Source of the DNA: Clusia tigrina
Taxonomy: Eukaryota; Arthropoda; Insecta; Diptera; Clusiidae
Direction: 5' to 3'
NCBI GenBank assembly: GCA_920105625.2
Contig: OV050032.1
Coordinates: 199,399,291-199,463,290 of the forward strand
Length of the DNA: 64,000 nucleotides
The notes under the pieces are model-generated. The model saw nothing but the letters and a program-made list of their open reading frames with translations, was not told the DNA's origin and did not search any database. Made by a program: the position numbers and the translations under genes. Of this stretch, positions 34,028-44,119 are shown in pieces; the first letter of the stretch is position 1, and every line of letters starts with the position of its first letter.

Positions 34028-34285
34028 CAGAGGAAGAGTCCATTGTATACCTGTTATGCACGTGTCCAACGTTGTCCAGAAGAAGGCGCAATTTCCTAGG
34101 CGACTACTTTGTGGACTCTTTGGGAGATATCTCAAATAAAAATATTTGCTCCATCAACTGCTTCATTAATAGCTCCAAATGGCTGTATCTTGGAAAGGGT
34201 TGGGACCTAATGTCTCATGCGGTGTCACAAGGTTTCAATGATGGCCCAAGTCCGCTCATCGGGCGACTGCCTAAACTACCTACCT
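34028..34285 (+). pseudogene. LINE ORF2 last codons and 3' UTR with CCTA tail
   Basis: The + strand reads EESIVYLLCTCPTLSRRRRN and then FLGDYFVDSLGDIS, the C/H knuckle and terminal segment. The UTR follows (GGGACCTAATGTCTCATGCG, GTGTCACAAGGTTTCAATGA) and the tail CTACCTACCTACC. It belongs to the same family as 7141-7260 and 11638-11820. Confidence 0.8.
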
Positions 34286-34375
34286 ACCTACCCCTCCTAA
34301 AAGCTGGAAAAAGATGGGTTGTTATCTAGATCCACCTTGTGGAAGTTAGGTATTTCAGAAGAACCTTCGGTTCAG
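34286..34375 (-). pseudogene. Inverted LINE 3' scrap joined tail-to-tail to the previous one
   Basis: CTCCTAAAAGCTGGAAAAAG, ATGGGTTGTTATCTAGATCC and TTCAGAAGAACCTTCGG match 62795-62870, where they form the minus-strand end of a longer ORF2 relic. At both loci the segment follows directly after a + strand CCTA tail. Confidence 0.75.
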
Positions 34376-34482
34376 TGGAGTATTGGAGCAGGTACCCACT
34401 CGATGCCGCAACTGCTGCTGACTTTCAGTGGCTTCTCTAGACTATCTCCACTTCTCCAATAGTCGAAATATTGTAATTATTA

Positions 34483-35510
34483 TACGAGGGGTTCTATTTA
34501 TATTTAGGGAACTGGCAACACTAATGTCAATAGCTAAAATCTGGCAACACCATAATAGAGTTTGACATTTTTTAGCATAAACGTACTCACAACGTGTTGA
34601 TGTCCAAGTGCTATTTGTTTTGTTCACGGTGAGTTAAGAAAATCAATTTGGCCTAAAAATGGAAATGTCAAGAGAAGGTTTTCGTTGGATTCTTTTTCAC
34701 AACTTTCGACGTGGATTATCTCAACAAGAGTGTGTCGATGAACTCAGTTCTTTGTATGGCGATCAAGCACCATCAAAACCCACAGTATTTCGCTGGTATA
34801 GTGAATTCAATCGTGGTCGTAGTTCGGTCGCCGACGAGCTCCGTGAAGGTCGTCCAAAATCGGTTGTTGTGCCACAAAACATCGATGCAGTTCGTGAACT
34901 GATAATGCAAGATCGTCATGTGACATATCGTGAGATAGAGGACACCTTGGGCATTACTTCCACTTCCATACATTCAATATTGCATGAGCATTTGGCTGTA
35001 AAAAAGATTGGTTCGCATTGGATTCCACATAATTTGACGATCGCTCAAAAAAAGGCTCGTGACAATTGGTGTAAGGAAATGGTTAAAAAGTTCGACCGTG
35101 GTCCTTCAAAAGACGTGTATAAACTCTTGACAGGTAAAGAATCATGGATATATGCGTATGAGCCGGAAACAAAACAAGAATCGACCGTGTGGGTATTCCA
35201 AGCCGAGCTAAATCCAACAAAAGTTGTTCGTGGAAGAAGCACAGCTAAGCAAATGGTCGATTGTTTCTTCGGCCGAATGGGTCATGTGGCCACTGTTCCA
35301 CTTGAGCAACGTAGGACGGTCAATTCTGAGTGGTACACGACCATTTGTTTGCCGGAAGTCTTCGGAGAAATTCGTAAGACCAACCGCCAAAGATGAATCA
35401 TTCTCCATCATGACAATGCGAGGTCTCACTCATCTCGTCAAACAGGTGAATTTTTGAGCAGTCAAAACATCGAATTGATCCTCCGTAAAGTACTGATTTG
35501 GTGCGGTTCT
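34483..35510 (+). mobile_element. mariner DNA transposon remnant, 5' end and disabled transposase
   Basis: The left end begins TACGAGGGGTTCTATTTATA preceded by TATTA, consistent with TA-target insertion. The transposase starts at 34659. The right end after about 35510 has decayed, and no matching right inverted repeat was found. Confidence 0.8.
34659..35396 (+). pseudogene. mariner-family transposase, inactivated
   Basis: The open part (245 codons) starts MEMSREGFRWILFHNFRRG. It shows the mariner paired helix-turn-helix DNA-binding half (about residues 1-110, with QAPSKPTVFRWYSEF and REGRPKS), the WIPHNLT..Q linker motif (WVPHEL in the family) and the start of the DDD catalytic domain (ESWIYAYEPETKQ, CFFGRMGHVATVPLEQRRTV). 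The first catalytic aspartate, normally in TGDES, is Lys here (TGKES, about residue 159). Translation stops at TGA (35394-35396), where relatives have Arg, consistent with CGA to TGA decay. The second acidic motif (LHHDNARSHSS) follows in the same frame beyond that stop, and the third is frameshifted. It cannot cut DNA. The family normally moves by cut-and-paste at TA. Confidence 0.9.
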
Positions 35511-36250
35511 CAAAAGAACTGACTTTCTGGTCTAATTTTCCATGTTAGACATCCGAATGGAATTGATAGTTTTATTGCACCACTAAATTTCATTGATCGT
35601 CTCTATACACTCAGAGACCCTATTTCATAGTATTAAAAGTGACCCGCTTACTGTCACTGCAAATATTCAGAGATTTAGAACTTTTATATTGGACTAGTGC
35701 GCTGTTATTCTTTGAAGTTTTTGCTGTGTATAACTGTTCCTATTTGTCCGTCAGCAACATTGGTCCATTAGATTAGATCCACCCAAGAAACTTTTTGTGG
35801 CAATTTAGACTTAGTCATTGCATAGATTATTGAGAAGCCAAGATTAGTCCCCGTTGCAAAGGTTCGCAATAATTGTTTTCTAACTGGGGCAAGAAGAGAC
35901 TCGATAAACATTCAGATGCAATGTCTGGAGAGAACCCTTCATCTCACAGGAACAGCCAGGTTAGAGTATCCGTATCTGCTGGTGGGTCGGTTTCAAGTAC
36001 CCGTAAACACCACTTTCCTAGATACCGTGGCCGTTTCTTTTTATTTAGAAGAATGACCTCTCCTGTAAAGGGTAACGAGGAAGTTGTACTCCTTTAGTAA
36101 CTGTTTTAAGGGTGAACCACTTTTTGGTGTTAACACAGTTTTTCTCAAGTAAAAGCAGTGGTGCAGATTAGCGTCCGTGCTTCGGCGCCTTTTAAGTAGT
36201 CAGGTATATTGAATGATTTCTGTATTAGTAGTGTGTGGGTTGTTCGTTGA
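35511..36250. other. Spacer, no supported gene
   Basis: No repeat homology or coding signal recognised. A + frame at 35873-36097 is rich in Ser/Arg and unremarkable. Confidence 0.3.
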
Positions 36251-36365
36251 GCTGGCGTAGGTAGGTAGGTAGGTAGGAGTGGCCGCTCAGTTTGCCAAAA
36301 GCGCACTTGACCACACATAATGGCCCATTGTGATACCACGGTGTGGCGCCGTTCAAGCACTGACT
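36251..36365 (-). pseudogene. LINE 3'-end fragment with CCTA tail
   Basis: GTAGGTAGGTAGGTAGGTAGG is followed by AGTGGCCGCTCAGTTTGCC, AAAAGCGCACTTGACCACAC and AATGGCCCATTGTGATACCA. It is the longer counterpart of the 58-bp insertion at 28631-28688. Confidence 0.75.
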
Positions 36366-36615
36366 AAAAAGTTATCTTACTTGATGTGGTGATAGTCAGC
36401 GCAAGGACAGCCCCGGGAAAGGCACGGCTGACGTTCTGTACATCATTTTTCCAAAAGGTGTGTCTGAGCGATATTCTGCGAATCTTCTCTAGGCTCATTC
36501 CATTTGCTGTAATCTCGCTGGATCTGATATATAAAGAAATCCTCCTTAGCCCCAATAACATCATTGGCAACAGTGTTCTGCTGCTTACGATACCGGACTG
36601 TTCCATAAGATTTGA

Positions 36616-36775
36616 TTTATTTAAGGCAACCTGAAAGATCTATTGTGATGCCCCTGTTTATTTGAAAGATGAGGATAGTCTCATCTACAGATCTTCTGTC
36701 AGGTTAATTCATATATTTTGGAGGAATCAAGTTGAAGGATCTTGCTCATATCTAAGATATATTCTCCAAAACACC
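36616..36775 (-). mobile_element. SINE-like element, third copy, partly deleted at the tail
   Basis: Shares CCTGAAAGATCTATTGTGAT, TCATCTACAGATCTTCTGTC, AGGTTAATTC and CTTGCTCATATCTAAGATAT with 3704-3899 and ends at the same CTCCAAAACACC boundary. The (GATA) tail has been lost, and about 14 bp near it are missing. No target duplication was found. Confidence 0.8.
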
Positions 36776-37834
36776 TGAGTCTATTGTGTGAAATTTTGAT
36801 CCGGAACCGGTACGAGTTTCTTATCCCGAACCGTAGTGATTATTTTATCGTAGTGAATTGCATTCTTACTTCTCTAATCACACTTGTCGGACCATTCTGA
36901 GAGCTTGTCAACTGACCTGACCCGACAGTCAGTTCATCGTTGTTCCAGCGACCTCCTCCTTTATTACATATTTAGTCTCTCACACAATATCCAAGTGTAA
37001 TTTAAAAGATATTCCGACTGAGCCAACACCACGTTTAGTATTTGACTTCACCTCAGTTGGGTTAACATACAAGCGCCTCTCTCCCATCCCATTCCATTCT
37101 TTCCCATCCCTTCCCAACACCATCACCACTGCTGAGGGGCAAACATGTTTTTGGCATAATCATAAATTAAGCATAACTTTGCTGGGCAACAATCGCGGAC
37201 GTTTAATTTTGCTTGCGGTTAACAGTCACAGTTGAAAGAGAAGTCAGCCACCTACACTTGCCACTTTGCCACTCTGGCACCTCAACAGACCAGCGAACAA
37301 ATTTGACGGTACTGTTGGTTTGAGGACTTTTCGTGTTTCGTTATTGTGGTTGTTGTGGTTGTTGCTGTTGTTGCTGTTGTATGACAATCCAGTCAGACAG
37401 ACAGACAGTCAGCTCCGACAACTCAGTCAGCTCAGTCAGTCACCCGGCCTGTAATAAGAAAGTTGCAAAATCATGTTGCCGTGTAAATTTAAACAAATTT
37501 CGTTTTTTGGTGTTTTGGAGGAAAGTCAACCTCCACAACAACCTTTGCAACAAAGAGCCAGTACCCACAATAACAACAACAACAACAACAGCAACAACAA
37601 CACTTCTTACAAAAACCTTTCAATTGCAATTTGAGCCACAATTTTACAGGTGACCGCATACCGCACATACCAAAACTGGCTGAATGGCGGCCTGAGCCCG
37701 CTTCTAAGCGTGGCTCGCAAACTTGTTTGTTGCGGAGTCTGGTTTTGGGGCTGCTCGGAGGAGGTGAACTCCTCTCACTCGCTCGCTGCTTATAACTGTT
37801 GAGCCAAAAACAACAAGAACAACAACAGCAACAG

Positions 37835-37867
<33 letters not shown>

Positions 37868-38520
37868 TACTAACAAAAATGTAGTTTAGGCATGAAAAAT
37901 GTTATGCCTTGTTGGACTGCTCTCGACTGTAATTGATACCGAGCTAAGCCGCCCGTTCGCCCGCTACGCTCCGCTTGCAAGCAACCAGCTAAACAACTTG
38001 CTGGGTGTACGAGCGTGAAGTTTTTTCCTTTTATCTTTTGTTTTTTTGCAAATAAATTAGCGCTGGCTTTGAACTGGCCATAATTTGGCTAAAAGAAAGA
38101 AATAAGAAAAAGCCGAGAAATGTCAAAGGTATTTCCACAGCTGCGTTGGTGAACTTCTGCGTCGGTGTATGCCGCGTTTGTAGAACTGCCCAATTTCAGA
38201 CCCCAAACATTCAGAAACGAGTATTGACATTCGTATCCTTTCTAACATAATTGAATCCTATTTTCATATATAATCACAGACAGAGTTGTGGAGTTTGAGC
38301 CGGAATCACAGACAATATTATTTGAGGCAGTCATTCGCCAACTTCGATTCAATGAAATTTAGTAACGAGAGATGAGAAAGTATCTCTAGGTCTCCTTTCT
38401 TTCCTTTACCCTATACAAATTTTCTGTCGGAGTGCAGGTTAGAGCCGAAGCTGAAATTCCAACTGTTTCAGTACTCGTAGTTATTTCTTGATGACTCCTA
38501 GTTTAAGATGACATGATGAG
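36776..38520. other. Probable unique noncoding DNA with CAA/CAG microsatellites
   Basis: Microsatellites at 37340-37380 (TTGTTGCTG), 37570-37600 (AACAACAACAAC) and 37808-37870 (CAACAGCAACAG) sit in moderately GC-rich sequence without transposon homology. Short frames such as 37333-37653 are open only through these runs. It looks like ordinary fly intergenic or intronic DNA. No gene is supported. Confidence 0.4.
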
Positions 38521-38524
38521 AAAG

Positions 38525-38736
38525 CTGGAAGAATGATGGAGTACCGCCACTCGTAAAATCGCGAAGCTCATGTGCAAACCATACGGCACTCAGACCAAAT
38601 CGATACTGGCACTTCCGAAAAAGGATGACAGAATGGTAGTAGGAATACTCACAGGTCACTGTCTAACGGCGGTACACGCTAAAAAGATGGCGCCCACAAA
38701 CAACAATGAATGCAGCAAATGTGGGGAACAGGACGC
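38525..38736 (+). pseudogene. RNase H-type LINE ORF2 C-terminal fragment
   Basis: The + strand reads ALPKKDDRMVVGILTGHC and then AKKMAPTNNNECSKCGEQD. LTGHC followed by ECxxCGE..E is the conserved C-terminal pattern of LOA-like ORF2s. It is cut off where BEL/Pao sequence begins, and a matching LINE 3' end continues after that, at about 39170. Confidence 0.75.
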
Positions 38737-39110
38737 ACTCCAAGTTTGTTCGGATGGACTTAACCAACTGGGACAGCAAACACTGTGCCGCACAACTCCA
38801 AGCGCGGAAGACTCACTGTTTCTAAGGGGCCACTTTGTCTTTGGTTACTAACAGATGGCACGTAATCAAACCCTCTGCATCCAGGGAGGCGCTCGTAGAG
38901 GGCGGCGCAGTGAGCCTTCTCAGAGGCATCGCAGAACCCATGGTGTTGGGTTTGCTTCGCGGCGGAAAAACGTACCCATCTAGGGATCTGAATGTTGGGG
39001 ATTGCCGATAAGTCCCCCAGGGACTGGTTCCATTTGGCCAGGGAGAGCGGCTTAACACTACGATGCCTATGCCCCGTAATGTCGAAAACCGCGCCTAACA
39101 CATCTGGAAG
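38737..39110 (-). pseudogene. BEL/Pao LTR-retrotransposon pol scrap nested in a LINE
   Basis: The minus strand reads IPNIQIPRWVRFSAAKQTQH, HGFCDASEKAHCAALYER and ETVSLPRLELCGT. This RT/RNase H junction motif set (FCDAS..A..A, LPRLELCGA..L) is diagnostic of BEL/Pao polyproteins. It continues in another frame as LSQLVKSIRTNLE down to about 38737, so at least one frameshift is present. No LTRs, protease or integrase are nearby. Confidence 0.85.
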
Positions 39111-39164
39111 CCTCTTGGTTTAAAGGACCAGGAAGAGGTCGCACAATTAGGGACAGTTTCGCTC

Positions 39165-39331
39165 TTAAGATTTGCGAAGAGGGTCTCTCCGTTTAACGAT
39201 TTATACTACAGCTCTTCAACCCATCTAACACTGATATCCATCTGACACTGATATCCATCTGGCACTGCAAAGGACCTTTCAGGTCTATGTGTGGCCTTCA
39301 CGGCCGGCAAGTTTAACCCAACCTAACCTAT
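39165..39331 (+). pseudogene. LINE 3' end with CCTAA tail, right half of the split element
   Basis: Sequence with a 20-bp duplication (ACTGATATCCATCTGACACTG twice) leads to GCAAAGGACCTTTCAGGTCT, GGCCTTCACGGCCGGCAAG and the tail CCAACCTAACCTA. It probably belongs to the LINE fragment at 38525-38736, split by the BEL/Pao piece. Confidence 0.55.
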
Positions 39332-39519
39332 GAACAGTCCCTTGTAAGCCTTGAAAGGATGTTTGCTTGTATTCATATTTTTATTTTTTTTTTTAATATC
39401 CAAATATTTTATTGCAATCTGTTTCATTCAATCACATTCAGCAATATTTAATAACTTAAGACTAATTTTTGTATTTACTGTCTTTTATGGACTACACCCA
39501 GTGGTGCAGCCATTGCCTA

Positions 39520-42201
39520 TTAGCACAGGAGATCTGTTGTGGATTTTCTCTTCAGTCGGATGAAAGTGAAGGGGTTGGAAGTGAGTTCCGATATCAGTGG
39601 ATTTGGGTGGACTAGGAGTCTCAGATTGTGCGAAGTAGAGAGCTTTTTTATTTCTTGAGCGACTGTAGGAACTTTGAGGTCACGATGGATTTGGTTGTTT
39701 GTGACATAATAGGGCGCGTTTACAATCATTCTTAGGGTCTTTGATTGGAATCTTTGAAGTATTTCAACATTGGAAGTTGCCGCAGTGCCCCACAGCTGAA
39801 TACCGTATGTCCAAACTGGTTTTAAAATTGCTGAGTACAAGAGCAATTTGCTATCGATTGAGACTTTGGAGTTTCGATTCAAGAGCCAGTGTAGATTTCT
39901 GAGCTTTATACCGAGTGATTTTCGTTTTGTAAATATATGTGTTTTCCAAGTTAATCTTCTGTCGAGGTGCATCCCAAGGTATCTAGCCTCATTACATTGG
40001 GGTATATTTATGCCGTTGAGTTTAACGGGTGGGCAGGTGTTTCGTTTGAGAGTGAATGTAACCTGGACTGATTTTGCTTCGTTCAACTTGATTTTCCATT
40101 TTTTTAGCCAGTCAGTAATTTTGTTTAGCCCACTCTGGATTTTAGAGGAAGCTAAGTGTGGGAGAGTGTCAACAGCTAAGACAGCAGTGTCATCTGCAAA
40201 GGTACCTATGGTGACTCCTTCAGCTGATGGTAAGTCGTACGTGTGAAGTAGATAAAGTATTGGGCCCATGACACTTCCTTGGGGTACGCCTGCTGAGCTT
40301 TCATGGAGCTCAGATTGTTCCTCACCTTGCTTTACGAAAAAATATCTATTTGTAAGATAGGACTTGATTAACACATAGTAGTTAATGGGGAGTGTAGTTT
40401 TTATTTTGTAAAGCAAGCCATCGTGCCAAACGCGATCAAATGCTTGCGAGATGTCAAGAAACGCTGCTGTACAATATTGTTTATGTTCGAATGCAGTGTG
40501 TATATACTCAACAATCCTATGAACCTGTTCGATTGTGCTGTGTTTTTTCCTGAATCCAAATTGATGATTTGGAATTAGCTTTCGCTCTTCTATAATTGGG
40601 AGTAGTCTTTTCAGGAAAAGGGTTTCCATGAGTTTAGAAGCAATCGGTAACAAGCTAATTGGGCGATACGATTCAACTTTATCAGCGCTTTTTCCGGGTT
40701 TGAGAATCATTTTTAATTGTGACACTTTCCATTGGGGAGGTATAAAGCCAGATGTTAGTACCGCGTTAAATAAGTAGGTAAGATATGTCACTCCTTCTTC
40801 TGGAAGTTGTTTTACTATTTTTCCAGTGATAAGGTCGTACCCAGGGGCTTTCTTAATATTTAGCTTATCAATAGCTGCTTTCACTTCAGCTTTGGAAAAT
40901 TTACGTATGGGTAGGTCCATCTGATGGGTATTACTCAGAACACTTTTCACTTCTTCTGTTACACATGCTGGGGGCTCGATTTCCTGTGGGGTAAATACTT
41001 TTTTTAAGTGTCGGGCAAATGTGACTGCTCTTTCAAGGTCACTTTTAGCCCATTCGTTATTTTCCATTCGTAAAGCGGATTGGAACATTGTGGGTCTCTT
41101 TAGATTCCTAGTTGCTTTCCAGAGAGAGTATTCTGTAGCAGCTGTTGCATCGAGACTACTGAGGTAATGATGGAGTTGGGTGTTTCGTTCGTTATTAAGG
41201 ATATCTTTAAGTTCTTTTGTAAGCGCATTTAATTTTTTCTTGTCCTCAGGATGTCTAGTTTGTTGCCACTTTTTTCTTGCATATCGCTTTTCTCTCAGTT
41301 TTTCTTTTATAGGTTTGGAGATGTTCGTTGATTTTCGCTCATTTAGTGTGGGGGTGGAGTCCCACGCAGCTTGTTGCAGGCAGTTGAAGTGTTCAACAGC
41401 CGCAATGATATCTTCTTCAGATTTCAGTGATAGTTTTAAATCAATTGTGGAAGATACCATATATCGGAAGCGATTCCAATCAGTTTTGTGATTATGTAAG
41501 CTACATTGACTGGGAAGAAGGGCAAGATTGTTGTTAAGCTCGACGAGAACTGGAGAGTGGTCAGAAGACAGCTCAAGACATGGGCTACATTTAAGATCAC
41601 TAAGCATGATACCTTTCGTCACACAGAAGTCAATCAAGTCGGGAATTTTTCTTACATCTGTTGGCCAGTATGTTGGTGTACCTGAAGAGACAGGGAGTAA
41701 ATTTAATTTTCCAATGGCCGCATAAAGCTGTCGACCTTTTGGTGTAGTGAGACGGGAACCCCAGTATGTGTGCTTTGAGTTATAGTCTCCTCCAGCTAGG
41801 AATCTATTGCCAAGGGTCTTAAAGAATTTCTCATACTCCTCCATTTTTATTGTGTGTTTAGGTGGGCTGTAGACAGCGGAAATTGTAATTGGCCCTTTCC
41901 AGTCATCAACAATTATATTCGTGGCTTGTATAGCTTCTGTGCGATAAGATGTGCTCTCACAGTGTTTTATATTATTGCTTATTAATATTGCTGAACCTGC
42001 ATGAGCCTTATTATCTGGGTGCAGGGTGTGATAAAACTTAAAGTTCGGAATCTGAAAATGGCTTTTGTTGGTGAAATGGGTTTCAGATATTAGGAGTATA
42101 TCTATTTCGTATGTTTTAAGGAATTTTTTAATTTCTAATAAATGTTTTGACAGCCCATTAGCGTTCCATAGAATGATTTTTATGGGATTGAGGATGAGCA
42201 A
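39520..42201 (-). CDS. Jockey ORF2: endonuclease and reverse transcriptase
   Basis: An 893-codon frame with no internal stop. An AP-endonuclease domain fills about residues 1-225: WNANGL near the N-terminus, LLISETHF, the GGDYNSKH metal-site region and SSDHSPV. It nicks target DNA to prime reverse transcription. The RT domain lies at about 480-745: KPGKSADKVESYRPISLL, FLDISQAFDRVWH, AGVPQGSVMGPILY and the catalytic FADD at about 668. A Trp/Cys-poor C-terminal region follows, with no RNase H, as in Jockey. The frame has no ATG: it opens GAA TTG just after a TAA, where TTG stands where an ATG one substitution away would fit. Translation may need reinitiation after ORF1 or a near-cognate start; otherwise this copy has lost its start. 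ORF1 and ORF2 overlap by 22 nt. Confidence 0.92.
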   Translation of the reverse strand: MLILNPIKIILWNANGLSKHLLEIKKFLKTYEIDILLISETHFTNKSHFQIPNFKFYHTLHPDNKAHAGSAILISNNIKHCESTSYRTEAIQATNIIVDDWKGPITISAVYSPPKHTIKMEEYEKFFKTLGNRFLAGGDYNSKHTYWGSRLTTPKGRQLYAAIGKLNLLPVSSGTPTYWPTDVRKIPDLIDFCVTKGIMLSDLKCSPCLELSSDHSPVLVELNNNLALLPSQCSLHNHKTDWNRFRYMVSSTIDLKLSLKSEEDIIAAVEHFNCLQQAAWDSTPTLNERKSTNISKPIKEKLREKRYARKKWQQTRHPEDKKKLNALTKELKDILNNERNTQLHHYLSSLDATAATEYSLWKATRNLKRPTMFQSALRMENNEWAKSDLERAVTFARHLKKVFTPQEIEPPACVTEEVKSVLSNTHQMDLPIRKFSKAEVKAAIDKLNIKKAPGYDLITGKIVKQLPEEGVTYLTYLFNAVLTSGFIPPQWKVSQLKMILKPGKSADKVESYRPISLLPIASKLMETLFLKRLLPIIEERKLIPNHQFGFRKKHSTIEQVHRIVEYIHTAFEHKQYCTAAFLDISQAFDRVWHDGLLYKIKTTLPINYYVLIKSYLTNRYFFVKQGEEQSELHESSAGVPQGSVMGPILYLLHTYDLPSAEGVTIGTFADDTAVLAVDTLPHLASSKIQSGLNKITDWLKKWKIKLNEAKSVQVTFTLKRNTCPPVKLNGINIPQCNEARYLGMHLDRRLTWKTHIFTKRKSLGIKLRNLHWLLNRNSKVSIDSKLLLYSAILKPVWTYGIQLWGTAATSNVEILQRFQSKTLRMIVNAPYYVTNNQIHRDLKVPTVAQEIKKLSTSHNLRLLVHPNPLISELTSNPFTFIRLKRKSTTDLLC

Positions 42202-43727
42202 TTCTTAGTCGTGAGGGTCACTAATAAGTTCATCATTGTTGTGATTTGTTGCATGACTTGCCGGAGTAGCATTATCATTTCTCGCATTTCGTTCGGAGCT
42301 TGGGTTTCTGCAGGAACAGTATTAATTGGTAGGGCCGTTGTGTTTTCATTAGTTGCTTGTGTTGAGTGTTTCAGTGCCTGAGCGTATGAAAGTACATTTT
42401 GAGTTTGTTTTGATGTACTGGGATTTACCAGAACTTCCTGTTGTTGAGTAGGATTCGTGGGTAAATTGTCGTTTTTCCTTAATTGTGGGTATTTCATTTT
42501 CTGAAGATTTTTATAGACTACACAACCTTTGTAATTTGCTGGGTGATTACCTTCACACAAGGCGCATTTGACTTCATCTGGTCTGCTTTTACGTACACAA
42601 TCTGAAGACGTGTGGCTTCCGGCGCATTTAATGCACATTGGTTTCCTGCGACAGTACGTTTTTGTATGCCCATACTGCTGACAGTTAGCGCATTGGGGAA
42701 TATCGCGAGTCGGTCGGGGGGGCTCAAAAACAATTTTTGTATGAAGCAGGTATTTGACTTCATAAATTTCTTTATTGTTTGAGTTTGTTTGAAGTTCAAT
42801 GATAAACATTGGCAGAGGCTTTTTTGTGTTTCGTCGCTTTATGTTCCAAATATTCGTGACAGAGTGACCGAGGTTTTGCAGGGCTTGGGTTATTTCATCT
42901 GTGCCTATAGATGGGTGCATATTTTTCAGTACTACTTTGAAGCCTCTTTCTTGTTTTGGCTTATAGGTGAAAAATTCGGTGTTTTTTAGCTCAAGCTGGT
43001 TGACTATTGTCTTGTAGGCTTCTGGAGAAAATGCCTGGATTTTAACTTGCTCATTGTTTATGAGCTTTAATTCGTATGAATTTGGAGCAGCTTCAGACAA
43101 TAGTTTCATTAGAGGAGCTATATTGGTAACTCTGTCAACAAATATTGGTGGGGGCTTAGACACTTTTTCTTTATGTTCTGTGTTTTTTTGGTCACATTCT
43201 TCAACTTCTTCTAGGGACGAAAATCGATTTTCGGTTCCTTTCGGATCTCCTAGCCAGTATTTTTCAAGTTTAGCTTGTTTTTGAGTGGTCTTTGTCTTAC
43301 CTGGACTCTCTCTCTGCCTTTTCTTGTTTAGAACCGTTTTCCAGTCCTCGTCGTGGGAGGGTACACTTACTGTGACTTGGGGAGAGGCAACTGGTTGCTG
43401 TTGTTTGTATAGCAGCTGAAGCTGGCGTTGAAGCTGATCAATTTGTTGTTGGACAGTTTGTTGAGAGCTGTTTTTATTTGGAAAAGTCGAGCTTGATTGT
43501 GGCGAGGGGCATTGAGGACTCCAGGAATTTTGGAGCGGATTCTGAAGAAGGGGTTTCTTTTGTGTTTGCAGTTGTTGATGCTGCTGTTGTTGTTCCTGAT
43601 GTTGTTTTTCTCGGTGTTGCTGTTGTTGTTGTTGTTGTTGTTGCTGCTGCTGCTGCTGTTGTTGTTGTTGTTGCTGCTCTTCTTGTTGCTGACCTTCCCC
43701 TCTAGGTGGGGTACGGTCTACACCCAT
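42180..43727 (-). CDS. Jockey ORF1: Gag-like nucleic-acid-binding protein
   Basis: A complete 515-residue frame starting MGVDRTPPRGEGQQQ. The N-terminus is a glutamine tract (CAA/CAG repeats, residues about 14-80). The middle has an RRM-like region (GFKVVLKNMHPSIG, LPMFIIELQTNSNNKEIY). Three zinc knuckles follow at about 340-403: CANCQQYGHTKTYC, CIKCAGSHTSSDC and CALCEGNHPANYKGC. Such proteins bind the element RNA and carry it as an RNP. The C-terminus is polar with a Met-rich end. The stop overlaps the ORF2 frame by 22 nt, the usual Jockey arrangement for coupled translation. Confidence 0.93.
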   Translation of the reverse strand: MGVDRTPPRGEGQQQEEQQQQQQQQQQQQQQQQQQQQHREKQHQEQQQQHQQLQTQKKPLLQNPLQNSWSPQCPSPQSSSTFPNKNSSQQTVQQQIDQLQRQLQLLYKQQQPVASPQVTVSVPSHDEDWKTVLNKKRQRESPGKTKTTQKQAKLEKYWLGDPKGTENRFSSLEEVEECDQKNTEHKEKVSKPPPIFVDRVTNIAPLMKLLSEAAPNSYELKLINNEQVKIQAFSPEAYKTIVNQLELKNTEFFTYKPKQERGFKVVLKNMHPSIGTDEITQALQNLGHSVTNIWNIKRRNTKKPLPMFIIELQTNSNNKEIYEVKYLLHTKIVFEPPRPTRDIPQCANCQQYGHTKTYCRRKPMCIKCAGSHTSSDCVRKSRPDEVKCALCEGNHPANYKGCVVYKNLQKMKYPQLRKNDNLPTNPTQQQEVLVNPSTSKQTQNVLSYAQALKHSTQATNENTTALPINTVPAETQAPNEMREMIMLLRQVMQQITTMMNLLVTLTTKNCSSSIP

Positions 43728-44119
43728 TTTTTTTCTTTATTATTTATTTTTGTTTAAAATTAACTTTGGCAACTCTACACTAGATACTTGCTAAGCCGCT
43801 TTTAATTTAACGTATTTGTGTACATACATAACCGTATAATAGCAGTGCTATTTTGCGGTTGTCTCACTTTGTGATTATTTGTTGTTTCTCACTTTATAAT
43901 TTTGTTGTTTTTATTTTTGTATATTTTGTTTTTGTTTTTACACTTTATTTAAAAATTAAAGAATTTTAAGTTAGTTGTTTTCAGAATCACTGCACTCGGC
44001 ACTCTTCCGACGCAGAAAATGTTGCACTTTCACGCTTGTGCGAAATTGTTATTATTTTCTCATTAAATACCTCGATTTTTGTTAAATTTTATTATCACTA
44101 TCGGATTAGTTTTTCACAT
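43728..44119 (-). promoter_or_regulatory. Jockey 5' UTR, expected internal promoter
   Basis: This lies between ORF1 and the proposed 5' end. Jockey elements are transcribed from an internal promoter at the start of the 5' UTR. Here the minus strand would begin TGTGAAAAACTAATCCGATA. I see no sequence match that proves promoter function. Confidence 0.4.

Noticed and set aside
43478..43757. Val/Leu-rich + strand frames over the Jockey ORF1 start
   Set aside because: They are the complement of the CAA/CAG glutamine tract of ORF1.
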